Shown one piece after another: positions 27,766 through 36,103 of a DNA stretch of 64,000 bases (position 1 is the stretch's first letter; each line of letters opens with the position of its first letter). The stretch comes from Acidobacteriaceae bacterium. Lineage in GTDB: Bacteria > Acidobacteriota > Terriglobia > Terriglobales > Acidobacteriaceae. The position numbers and the translations under genes are program-made. The DNA is taken from NCBI GenBank assembly GCA_025462735.1, contig JAOAPC010000015.1, forward strand, positions 112,065 to 176,064, given 5' to 3'. Below the pieces are notes generated by a model, which worked only from the letters and a program-made list of their open reading frames with translations, was not told the DNA's origin and did no database searches.

Positions 27766-28192
27766 CTGTCATCCCGAGCGATTTGCTTGGACACCCCAAC
27801 GTGTTCATTCGCGAGGCACTTCGGCTCACCACAATGAGGCACTTCGGCTCACCACAATATTGTCATCCCGAGCGCCGCGTGACCTTCCGCCACCTAAACT
27901 CTGTCATCCCGAGCGACCGTGATTTGAGCGAAGCGGAAATCATGCGTAGTCGAGGGACCTTGTGTTTGCATTCACGCAAATGACGCATCTTCACCGCCGG
28001 CTCACCACAATACTGTCATCCCGAGCGCCGCGTGACCTTCCCCCACCTCAACTCTGTCATCCCGAGCGAAGTCGAGGGACCTTGTGTTCGCATTTAAGCA
28101 AATAAGATAGCTTTAACACGCATCTTCACCACAAGGTCTCTCGACTCCGCCGCTCGTCCGCCTAGCGGACGTGCCGCTTCGCTCGAGATGAC
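27766..28192. repeat. Cluster of TCATCCCGAGCG / TCGAGGGACCT repeats
   Basis: At least five copies of TGTCATCCCGAGCG occur (near 27768, 27860, 27901, 28014, 28055), several ending in AGTCGAGGGACCTTGTGTT. A reverse-oriented copy (AAGGTCTCTCGACTCCG ... GCTCGAGATGACA) closes the block at 28132-28192. The spacer word CGGCTCACCACAATA is itself repeated. No gene is supported in 27682-28226. Confidence 0.85.
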
Positions 28193-28226
28193 ACGTCTGT
28201 GGTGAATCATTGAAATAAGCGAGCCG

Positions 28227-29876
28227 TTACGGCCCGGCGACCACGAATACAGGATTCTGCGGGGGGGGAACTCCAGAGGGTAGCGCCGGAAAAGTACTCA
28301 GCGGCGCGGAGAGAGTTAGCCCGGCGAATGTGTCCTCAGGATTTCCATTCGTAGGATAGGTATCAACAACCGCGACGCTACCGGCATCGCATTGCGCAAC
28401 GTAGACTTTGAACCTGGAGTTCGTGCCGCCGCCGGACGAGGCAGCAAAGGCCCGGAACCCAACTGTTCCGCAACCAGTTTGCGCCGAAGTATCGCTCGCT
28501 ACGCTGAGCGGGATCGTCTTGGTCAAAGTACCGCTCCCCGTGTCAATCACTGAGAGCTGCGTACATACGGCGCCACCGCTGATCTGATAGCTCGCAACGT
28601 AGGCCCTGCTTCCGTCGCCTAGTACGGTCACTGAATCAGGAAAGACCGGACTCGTCGTGCATGTTGACGAAGCAGTGGCGGGAATTGTTATCGGACTCCC
28701 TAAATGTGGGAGCGGCACGCCTCCCGAAACGTCGAAAACGCTCAAGTTATGTAAGGTCGGACTGGTGACGTACAGACGGCTGAAGCTCTTGTCATAGAAC
28801 ATGAAATTCGCGCCTGCCTGGGGGGGGAAGGCAGATGGAGTGACCGCATCCGACGCTGTATCGATCGTGTAAATTACCCCGCTCTCATCCAAAACGTACG
28901 CTTGCGCGCTGTCAGCGCGGGCCACGGCCCAGACTGGCAAAGCGCCGACGGTACAAGAAGGCGGGCTTCCCCCGGACAGGCAAATTGTCTTGGCTGTGTC
29001 GGACACGGTGTCGATCACGGAGACGCTGCCACCGGAGGTGCTGTTCCCATGGTTGGCGACGTATACCTTTCGCGCATCGGGTGTCTCCGCCAACGCAACT
29101 GGATGAATCCCTACCGGCACCGTGGCGATCACCGCATCGCTGCTCGTATTGATCACGTATACGGAGTTTGTCCCGTAACCCGCCACGTACATATTGCCGT
29201 TCTCGGTGGTATTCGCAAACACCGCGTTTGGAATCTTGGCCTGAGCGCCCACCAACTCCGGATTGTCAGTAGCGTTCGTCGTGTTCGCCACTGAGAACGA
29301 GACGGGTGAGGCAGACGTCACCGTGTACGCGCCGTTTAGACTATCCGTGGCGCACCCACTCACGTACACCGTGTCGCCAACAAAAAACAGCTGCGTGGCG
29401 GCGGTATAGGTGTAAGTCGCAGTCGCAGTGGTCCCGTTTCCCGAGCACAGCGTAATGCTGACGAACGGGGAAGGCGGCAAGCTCACGGTCGCCGCTACTG
29501 CAGAAGGAGAAGAAATATTGCTAGTTGTGACCGTGTCCTCAGCACTGTTGGCGACGTATAACTTGGATCCGGCAGCGATCAAAGCGGCATGGACCGGGGC
29601 AACTCCCACCCTGAGAGTTCCCTGCATGCTGTCACCGGAGACATTTATGTCGCTTACGGCGCCGCTATCACGATGGTTGTCGCCCACGCCGTCGGTGTTA
29701 ATTGAGGCTACAAAATGGAATGGCGCGGGACTTGGTTGTAATCCCTGAATCGGCTGCGCAACGGGACGGTATGTCTCTCCACAACTGACGCAAATTAGGC
29801 CGAGCAGTATGGCGAGTGCAGCCCTGAGTGGGCGCGATGGCGCGGAGTGGGCATGATTCCGGATAGAAACGCTCAT
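28227..29876 (-). CDS. Exported YVTN-type beta-propeller protein
   Basis: The N-terminus is a signal peptide ending near LICVSCGET, where the Cys could be a lipid anchor (weak lipobox). The remaining 500 residues repeat the YVTN propeller pattern (LYVANSAEDTVT, VYVINTSSDAVIATVPVG, VYVANHGNS, VSVIDTVSDT, AYVASYQISGG). Such proteins sit on the cell surface and bind protein or carbohydrate partners; no enzyme motif is visible. The gene contains two runs of eight C on the coding strand (28261-28268 and 28820-28827). Confidence 0.85.
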   Translation of the reverse strand: MSVSIRNHAHSAPSRPLRAALAILLGLICVSCGETYRPVAQPIQGLQPSPAPFHFVASINTDGVGDNHRDSGAVSDINVSGDSMQGTLRVGVAPVHAALIAAGSKLYVANSAEDTVTTSNISSPSAVAATVSLPPSPFVSITLCSGNGTTATATYTYTAATQLFFVGDTVYVSGCATDSLNGAYTVTSASPVSFSVANTTNATDNPELVGAQAKIPNAVFANTTENGNMYVAGYGTNSVYVINTSSDAVIATVPVGIHPVALAETPDARKVYVANHGNSTSGGSVSVIDTVSDTAKTICLSGGSPPSCTVGALPVWAVARADSAQAYVLDESGVIYTIDTASDAVTPSAFPPQAGANFMFYDKSFSRLYVTSPTLHNLSVFDVSGGVPLPHLGSPITIPATASSTCTTSPVFPDSVTVLGDGSRAYVASYQISGGAVCTQLSVIDTGSGTLTKTIPLSVASDTSAQTGCGTVGFRAFAASSGGGTNSRFKVYVAQCDAGSVAVVDTYPTNGNPEDTFAGLTLSAPLSTFPALPSGVPPPQNPVFVVAGP

Positions 29877-30050
29877 CAGAATGAGGAATTAGGAATTGCT
29901 TATTCTAGCGGCTTGATGCGAACTGCGCCAGCGAAGCACATTGCTTCTATTGAAAGGTAGGAAGCACCGCGAAGGGAGAAGGTTGTAAGCAGCAGTTCCG
30001 CGAGATGACGGCCTGCGCTTTCCGCCACGGCCAGGCAAAACGTAGAAGCT

Positions 30051-30884
30051 TTACCGCTTTCCGCGCTTGCGCGCGGGCGCCTCGCCTGCTGAGATTGCCG
30101 CCGCCGGCTTCTTCTTGCCTTCCATTTGCGCCAGACTCTGTTTCAACGCCGCCATCAGATCGACAACCGGCGCAAGCTTCTTGGGCTTTTCGACTTCGGC
30201 GATGGTGCCACCTTCGAGTTTCGTCTGGATCAGGTTTTTCAGATTTTCCTGGAAATCATCCTTAAACTTTTCCGGTTCCCACTCGGTGGCCAGCGCTTCG
30301 ATCAGTTGGTGCGCGACCTTCACTTCGGCGTCTTTGAGTTCCACATCGGGCGCACCGAACCCCTCCACCTTGCGGACTTCTTCTTCGTAATACATGGTGT
30401 GCAGCATGAGTCCGCCTTCGTGGGGGCGAAGGAAAACTGTGTACTCACGGTTGTGCATGGTGAGCTTGGCGATGGCCACGTACTCGCTTTCCTCGAGCGC
30501 CTTGGTGAGCAGCGCATAGGGCCGGCGGCCGGCTTCCTCCGGCATCATGTAATAAGAAGATTCGAAGTAAACCGGATCGACCTCGCTGGCCTTAACGAAT
30601 TCCAGGATCTCCATAGTCTTCGCGGTCTTAGGTTCGATCTTCTTGATCTCCTCCGGCTCGACGACCACGTATTCGTTCTTGCGATACTCGTATCCTTTAA
30701 CGATCTCGCTGCGGTCGAGAACTTTGTTGTCGAGCGGACAAATAAGCTGCTGTTTAACCCGGTGAAGGTCGTCGCGATGAAGCTGGTTAAATGAAATGCC
30801 CGAGCTGCGCGCGCCGGAAAACAGGCGCACCGGCATTGAAATCAAGCCGAAGGTAAGATATCCAGACCAAACCGAAGCCGCCAT
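30051..30884 (-). CDS. ku: Ku, DNA end-binding protein of bacterial NHEJ
   Basis: The 277-residue protein begins MAASVWSGYLTFGLISMPVRLF, the standard bacterial Ku start, and has the core beta-barrel motifs (HRVKQQLICPLDNKVL, YEYRKNEYVVVEPEEI, RPYALLTKAL, MYYEEEVR). The C-terminal tail is Lys/Ala-rich, as in most Ku proteins, and may bind DNA or recruit LigD. Ku homodimers thread onto double-strand ends. LigD is not in the window. Confidence 0.96.
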   Translation of the reverse strand: MAASVWSGYLTFGLISMPVRLFSGARSSGISFNQLHRDDLHRVKQQLICPLDNKVLDRSEIVKGYEYRKNEYVVVEPEEIKKIEPKTAKTMEILEFVKASEVDPVYFESSYYMMPEEAGRRPYALLTKALEESEYVAIAKLTMHNREYTVFLRPHEGGLMLHTMYYEEEVRKVEGFGAPDVELKDAEVKVAHQLIEALATEWEPEKFKDDFQENLKNLIQTKLEGGTIAEVEKPKKLAPVVDLMAALKQSLAQMEGKKKPAAAISAGEAPARKRGKR

Positions 30885-31151
30885 ACGTTCATCCCTCGAT
30901 CATTCTGTGCCAGAGCATGGTCACCGCTGGACGGTTCTAGCCAATTTCTGAGTGCTCGCGCCCAGCATATACCGCATAGCAGTTTAGACTACAGCGTGCT
31001 CTTTGATGCACCGGAATTACGTGGGTAATCGAATCTGAAAGCTGGACAGCTGGTGCCGGTTTCTGGCGACGGCTATATCTGGTGTTTGCACTTATGGTTC
31101 CGCATCTCTGTCCTAACCCGCACGGCACGGGGATCTCGGTTGCCTTTTGCT

Positions 31152-31895
31152 ATGAACTACTTAGCTGAGTATTCAAGCATGACGCTGGTGAATCCAGCCC
31201 AGAAACTCGCCTCATTTGCGGCTTTAACGCTGCTATTTGCCGCTTTGGGGCGGATAGTACGCGGAGTCACGACTGCGGGAGCAATCGCCGGAGCCGCGAT
31301 TTGTTTTGCCCTGCTTTGGGCTGCGGGAATCGGCGCCTTCGTGGCCCTGCTGACAGTCTTCTTGCTGACTTGGGTCGCGACCCGAGTCGGATACCGCCGC
31401 AAGCAGCATCTGGGCACCGCCGAAGCGCGTACCGGCAGAGATGCGCTTCAGGTTCTGGCAAATCTCGGGATGGCCGCGGGATGCGCGGTTTTATACGCCA
31501 CGCTCCGGCCAGACCCGCGACTTCTGATTGCCATGGCCGCAGCTTTGGCCGAGGCGGCGGCGGACACGGTCTCAAGCGAAATCGGTCAGGCGCTCGGAGG
31601 CACGCCCCGACTAATCACAACCTGGCGGAAAGTTGCGCCTGGAACGGACGGCGCAATCACTCTCGCGGGAACGCTGGCGGGAGCAGCAGCGGCAATCGCG
31701 GTCGCGTTCGTGTGCGCTCTCGCCCATATTTTTGAGTGGAAATTGCTCGCTGTTTGCGCCGGAGCGGGAGTGGCTGGCATGTTCTTTGACAGCTTGCTTG
31801 GTGCAACCCTCGAACGTCCACGGGTCCTCGGGAACAACGCGGTCAATTTTGCTTCGACGATAATCGCAGCGGTACTGGCGTTCCTGCTCTCTTAA
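31152..31895 (+). CDS. DUF92 integral membrane protein
   Basis: About seven hydrophobic segments and the DUF92 signature patterns (GRIVRGVTTAGAIAG, AEAAADTVSSEIGQALGG, DGAITLAGTLAG, DSLLGATLE) identify the family. In plants a DUF92 homologue (VTE6) phosphorylates phytyl-phosphate; the bacterial role is not established. ATG 31152 and ATG 31179 are both reasonable starts; the open frame upstream to 31053 lacks hydrophobic signal features. Confidence 0.82.
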   Translation: MNYLAEYSSMTLVNPAQKLASFAALTLLFAALGRIVRGVTTAGAIAGAAICFALLWAAGIGAFVALLTVFLLTWVATRVGYRRKQHLGTAEARTGRDALQVLANLGMAAGCAVLYATLRPDPRLLIAMAAALAEAAADTVSSEIGQALGGTPRLITTWRKVAPGTDGAITLAGTLAGAAAAIAVAFVCALAHIFEWKLLAVCAGAGVAGMFFDSLLGATLERPRVLGNNAVNFASTIIAAVLAFLLS

Positions 31896-31931
31896 CCGCC
31901 CCGGTTGTCCACGTGGGACACTTAGCAAGCG

Positions 31932-32615
31932 CTACGCAGCCTTTGCCATCCGCTGAGCCTCGATCCCATCCAGCGCAGCCCACAGCGCCTTCGCCGCATT
32001 CTCTCCGGCTTTCAGCGCCCTCTCTGCGGCGGCGGGGTTCCCATCCACCGCACTCGCCAACTGCCGTTTCCACACTCGCGAGTGATAGACATCGGCAGTG
32101 GTATGTAGCGTGAAATATTCGCAGGTCTTGTCATCGGCGCCGTACATTTTCTGTAATCCGCGCGCTTTCTCCGCCGCAACTCGCGGCACCTGGGATTCGT
32201 ACGCATAGAAAGTCGCAAGCGCCTCTTCCGGAGCGCCTTCCTGCGCAGCAGCGTGGAACTGCTTGGTCAACGACTCGACCTCGGCAATGGGTTCCGCACT
32301 TCCCGCATGATCGCCGCCCATGCCCTCTACAAAATCCAGCCAGAGCTCCGAGTGCGGACGCGACCCGTGCAGCCCCATCTCATCGTCCCGGTTCGCCAGA
32401 ACGGCGCGACGCGATTCGCCCGGCTCCAGGCGCGAAGCAAACTCGTGCAGGTACTCCGGGAACGCGTTTACGTGATGAAAATAGTTTTGCGCATATTCCC
32501 GAAGGTCTTCCCGGGTCAGCACGCCTGCGCTCCAAGCTTTGTAAAAAGGATGGCAAAGCAGGTCATACTTCGCGATCCGACCGTCCATCGCTTCAAAAAA
32601 CTCTGAAGTCGTCAT
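31932..32615 (-). CDS. CADD-like haem-oxygenase-fold metalloenzyme, possible p-aminobenzoate synthase
   Basis: The 227-residue protein aligns by eye with Chlamydia CADD. Conserved features: HPFYKAW with Tyr25 (CADD Tyr27 region), DDEMG with Glu79, a His near 88, YESQVPR with Glu140, AEKARGL with Lys150, and HTTADVYH with His171, Asp175 and His178 as metal ligands. CADD is reported to be a dimetal oxygenase that makes p-aminobenzoate for folate from its own tyrosine side chain, so it is consumed in one turnover. Here the same Tyr and Lys are present. PqqC and TenA have the same fold but lack this combination. No folate gene is adjacent. Confidence 0.8.
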   Translation of the reverse strand: MTTSEFFEAMDGRIAKYDLLCHPFYKAWSAGVLTREDLREYAQNYFHHVNAFPEYLHEFASRLEPGESRRAVLANRDDEMGLHGSRPHSELWLDFVEGMGGDHAGSAEPIAEVESLTKQFHAAAQEGAPEEALATFYAYESQVPRVAAEKARGLQKMYGADDKTCEYFTLHTTADVYHSRVWKRQLASAVDGNPAAAERALKAGENAAKALWAALDGIEAQRMAKAA

Positions 32616-32696
32616 TTATTACCGTTCCTCCGTGAAACATCAATATATGCCCGAATCCCTAAACCATTCAACGACCATTCAATGGCCATTCAGTCC

Positions 32697-34892
32697 TCAA
32701 TGCGAGACCGCGTTGTATTGAATCCCCAACTGGTCAAATAAAAAGCTGAGAACATCCGACGTCTGATCGATCTGCTCATTCAACGACGTGCCAATCCCGT
32801 GACCGGCGCTCGCAGTCGTACGCAGCAGAATCGGATGATCGGACGCGTTGGCCGCCTGCAAACCCGCCGTCATCTTGCGCGACTGCATGGGATTGACTCG
32901 GTGATCGTTCTCTCCGGTCAAAAACAGCACCGAGGGATACTTTGTACCGTCTTTCACGCTTTGATAAGGAGAGTAGGCATAAAGCGCCTTGAACTGCTCA
33001 GGATCTTTTACCGTGCCGAACTCGGTCACGTTGAAGGCGCCGTTAGGATCGAGTTCAACCCGCAGCATGTCATAGATTCCCACAAATGAAACCACCGCGC
33101 GAAAAAGATCAGGACGTTGGGTGAGCGCGGCGCCCATCAGCAATCCGCCATTGCTTCCACCCTCGATTGCAAGATGCGCCGGCGAAGTGTACTTGCGCTG
33201 AATGAGGTGTTCTGCCGAGGCGACGAAATCATCGAACACGTTCTGCTTGTGCGTAAGATTTCCCGCCTTGTGCCACTGGTCGCCGTATTCGCCTCCGCCG
33301 CGAACATTCGCGATGGCAAAAACTCCGCCCTGGTCAAGCCAAAGCCGCGCAAGCGCTCCCGAAAAATGCGGGGCCAGGCTGATCCCATAGCCGCCATAGG
33401 CGGTAAGCAAGGCGGGGTTCGTGCCGTCCAGCTTCGTGCCCTTGCGCCGAATAATATTCACTGGCACGCGCGTGCCGTCTTTCGAGACCGCGAATTCGCG
33501 CACCACTTCTGCATCGTCGAATGTAACCGGTGAGGTCTCTACTAGCGCAGTCTTACTGGTCTTGCCACTGGCTGAGTCCAGGCTGTACCACGCCGCCGGA
33601 ACCAGGTACGTCGCTACCCGGAAAACAACGTTGTCCCCCGTCGTATGAACGACGTCATCCACTGCAGAAATCGGAGGCGCGGGCAAAGTTCCGAGCTGCT
33701 TCCCATGGTGGTCGAAAATGCGCACCCGCGATGGCCCGCCGATTTCCTCTTCCACGTACAGCCTGGAATCCGTGGGCATAAAATGAGTGATGGATGCCCG
33801 CACATTTTTGTTCGCCCCGGCACCGGAACTCTGTGGCACAATCTCTTCGGCTTTCGATATCTGGGGATGAGCCAGGTCCAGGCGCAGGACTTTTCCCCGC
33901 GGGGCATTGTGGCGCGAGAGCAAGTAGAGTGACGGATCATTCGGCGTCCCCAGCTCAGCCCCAACAATCTCATTCTGAAACTGCGTGACCTGCGTCCACT
34001 TTCCCGAAGAATCCATCACATAGTGCGCATATTGACCGCCATCTCCGTTCGAAACCGCAGCCAAAATCCACTTTCCATCGTCGCTCGAGGAGAGATGGAT
34101 CTCCGCAATTCGAGGGAAGTCCTTGCCGAGCACGTAAGTGTCTTGCCCGCTCTCTGTTCCCAGCTTGTGAAAATAAATCTGCTGATAAAAATTCGCGTCT
34201 TCCGCCGAACGTTCATTTCCCTGCGGATAGCGCGTGTAATAAAAACCGGAGCCGTCCGCATTCCACGCAAAGCTGCCGCCCGCAGTTCCAAAGTTCACTC
34301 GCGCCACATGATCGCTGAGTTCTTTGCCTGTAGCAGTCTCAAAAACATGCGCCGTACCATCTTCCGATCCGCCTTCAGAGAGCGAGACCGCCACCAGCTT
34401 TCCATCTACCGAAGGAACATAAAAATCGATTTCAGTCGACCCCTTATCGCTAAGGGCGTTCGGATCGATGATGACCTTTTCGCTCGCGGCATCATCCGCC
34501 GACCGCAACGCGACTAGCATTGGCTGCTGCTTGGGCGGTTGCATCTTCATGGCGAACAGCGTTCCACCGTGATAACTCAGAGAGGTATACCGGCTTGACG
34601 CTTCCGAAAGCAGCTTCGCCAAGCGGGCTTTAATTTCCGGCCGCGCGGGAATATGGTCGAGATACTCCCGCGTTCTGGCATTCTCGGCCGCGGTCCATTG
34701 CTTGACTTCAGCGTTGTCCCAATCTTCGAGCCAGCGATAATCGTCCACCACCTTCACGCCGTGATACTCGTCGGTGACCGGATGTTTGGGCGTGGCCGGC
34801 GGCGCAGGGATCGTGCTTTGCGCGATTCCCGGCGTTTGCAGAAACGCGATTACACACAGCGAAATAAGGACGCGATCGATTAGTCGAAGCAT
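32697..34892 (-). CDS. Exported prolyl oligopeptidase (S9A)
   Basis: From ATG 34892, preceded by GGAG, the protein has 731 residues with a signal peptide ending at GIAQS. The seven-bladed propeller covers about residues 100-430; the alpha/beta hydrolase domain follows with nucleophile Ser in EGGSNGGLLMG, Asp in ENDHRVNP and His in SAGHGIG. VTDEYHGVKVVDDYRWLED is the typical N-terminal S9A motif. It should cleave short Pro-containing peptides in the periplasm. An earlier Met at 34925 is less likely because the signal peptide would be misplaced. Confidence 0.95.
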   Translation of the reverse strand: MLRLIDRVLISLCVIAFLQTPGIAQSTIPAPPATPKHPVTDEYHGVKVVDDYRWLEDWDNAEVKQWTAAENARTREYLDHIPARPEIKARLAKLLSEASSRYTSLSYHGGTLFAMKMQPPKQQPMLVALRSADDAASEKVIIDPNALSDKGSTEIDFYVPSVDGKLVAVSLSEGGSEDGTAHVFETATGKELSDHVARVNFGTAGGSFAWNADGSGFYYTRYPQGNERSAEDANFYQQIYFHKLGTESGQDTYVLGKDFPRIAEIHLSSSDDGKWILAAVSNGDGGQYAHYVMDSSGKWTQVTQFQNEIVGAELGTPNDPSLYLLSRHNAPRGKVLRLDLAHPQISKAEEIVPQSSGAGANKNVRASITHFMPTDSRLYVEEEIGGPSRVRIFDHHGKQLGTLPAPPISAVDDVVHTTGDNVVFRVATYLVPAAWYSLDSASGKTSKTALVETSPVTFDDAEVVREFAVSKDGTRVPVNIIRRKGTKLDGTNPALLTAYGGYGISLAPHFSGALARLWLDQGGVFAIANVRGGGEYGDQWHKAGNLTHKQNVFDDFVASAEHLIQRKYTSPAHLAIEGGSNGGLLMGAALTQRPDLFRAVVSFVGIYDMLRVELDPNGAFNVTEFGTVKDPEQFKALYAYSPYQSVKDGTKYPSVLFLTGENDHRVNPMQSRKMTAGLQAANASDHPILLRTTASAGHGIGTSLNEQIDQTSDVLSFLFDQLGIQYNAVSH

Positions 34893-35066
34893 AGGTCTCC
34901 AGCTACAGATGGGTTGAATAAACACTGAAGCGCGAGATTATACCCGGTCGACGATGATTGATGCTTTGTCGCCGGCGCTCGGTGCTCAGTTTCACTACGG
35001 GAAACTGACCGAATTTTTGTGACGAAAACTGGCGAATGAAGCAGGCCTGCATGGCATTATCACGTG

Positions 35067-35729
35067 ATGGACAGCAGCTTGGGTCTGCGATTAGCTCTCG
35101 CATTGAGCGCAATTCTTGGGGTCGCACCGAATGCTGCGACCAATGCCGCGCGCATTCCCGCCGAAGTCCGCTTCAAGTCGGGTTACAACGATCGTATTGG
35201 CAAGCCTGCGGATTTCACATCCGCCATGCTCTGGGGAATTGCCATCGCCGATACTCGTGTACCCGGCTTCGAGAAGGCGCAGGTTGAGATTGTCGAGACC
35301 CAACTCTCCTGCCGAGCGGACGGAAAAGAGATCATCCTAAATGACGATCGCGGAAACATTCGCGGCGGACTTTACCGACGCCATCCTTGGTTTGGAACCG
35401 ATGTGCACGATCCCATCCCGCTCGCCTACTCGGACGATCACAGCACAGTGATTCTGCACGTAGGGGAACGACCCGATCGCATATGGCATTTCTGGACCGC
35501 GTCTCCTCGGGCAGCGCTTCCGTCGGGCCATGTAGACGGCTGCACAGTGAAAATCCGTGCTCGCATTTCTGCTGGCGCGCTGCTGCAAGTGGGAATGGAC
35601 TATTGGCGTAATCCGACCGTGGGATACGGCTCCGGCAGCAACAATCATGAGGCTGGCGCGAGTAATTGGTATTTTCCTTCCGATCAACGGCAACAGGCCA
35701 CATTCACTGACATTCGCGAAGAGAATTGA
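35067..35729 (+). CDS. Secreted protein of unknown function
   Basis: Not recognised. A signal peptide (LGLRLALALSAILGVAPNAATNA) leads to a 190-residue mature part with a beta-rich look (DRIGKPADFTSAMLWGIAIAD, STVILHVGERPDRIWHFWTAS, GCTVKIRARISAGALLQVGMDYW). Two Cys (SCRAD, DGCTV) could form a disulfide. GTG 35064 directly precedes the ATG used here. Confidence 0.68.
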   Translation: MDSSLGLRLALALSAILGVAPNAATNAARIPAEVRFKSGYNDRIGKPADFTSAMLWGIAIADTRVPGFEKAQVEIVETQLSCRADGKEIILNDDRGNIRGGLYRRHPWFGTDVHDPIPLAYSDDHSTVILHVGERPDRIWHFWTASPRAALPSGHVDGCTVKIRARISAGALLQVGMDYWRNPTVGYGSGSNNHEAGASNWYFPSDQRQQATFTDIREEN

Positions 35730-35783
35730 ATCTCTATTTGTTTGAATTCCTCAGTGCCTCCCTGCCTCCGTGGTCAGCAATAG

Positions 35784-35920
35784 CCGTGTGGGTCGGACAT
35801 TCCTGCCGACCAGAGCTGCTCGCAATAATCGCCCGCCTGTCGTCAACGATTCCCAAGCAGTATCCTCAGTGCCTCCCTGGTGAGCAATGGCCGTGTGGGT
35901 CGGACATTCCTGTCCGACAC
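35784..35920. repeat. Two copies of the GTCGGACATTCCTGTCCGAC repeat
   Basis: Copies at 35784-35811 (slightly degraded, TTCCTGCCGAC) and 35891-35920 (perfect hairpin, 8-base arms, TTCC loop). Each is preceded by CCTCAGTGCCTCCCTG...AGCAAT(A/G)GCCGTGTGG, so the duplication covers about 50 bases. Further copies are in the alcohol dehydrogenase gene (53582), at 56572 and, reversed, in parB (63066). Confidence 0.8.
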
Positions 35921-35956
35921 GCCGGTAGAACTCCTCCTTGTAGAATAAAACCAGTA

Positions 35957-36061
35957 ATGCAGTTCACTGAACAATTCGATATTGTCGTTGTCGGAGCCGG
36001 GCACGCCGGTTGTGAGGTTGAGGCGTTTGCGCGGCGTCTGAGCCGCGCGCCGAAATCCTGA
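35957..36061 (+). pseudogene. Relic of the mnmG 5' end
   Basis: Bases 35957-36016 encode [20 protein letters not shown], identical in protein to the first 20 residues of the intact mnmG 147 bases downstream. The DNA differs at eight positions, every one a synonymous third base. After codon 20 the frame passes into unrelated repeat sequence and stops at 36059-36061. It can make at most a 35-residue peptide. The lack of amino-acid change suggests both copies were once functional alleles. Confidence 0.8.
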
Positions 36062-36103
36062 GCGAAGCCGAAGGACCTTGCCGAGCTAAACGGAACTAAG
36101 CTG

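Noticed and set aside
27766..28192. CRISPR-like array
   Set aside because: Repeat copies vary in length and orientation and spacers are not of constant size; it is a cluster of dispersed intergenic repeats.
35726..36061. 111-codon ORF containing the mnmG relic
   Set aside because: Most of it is repeat sequence; only the 20-codon relic is meaningful.
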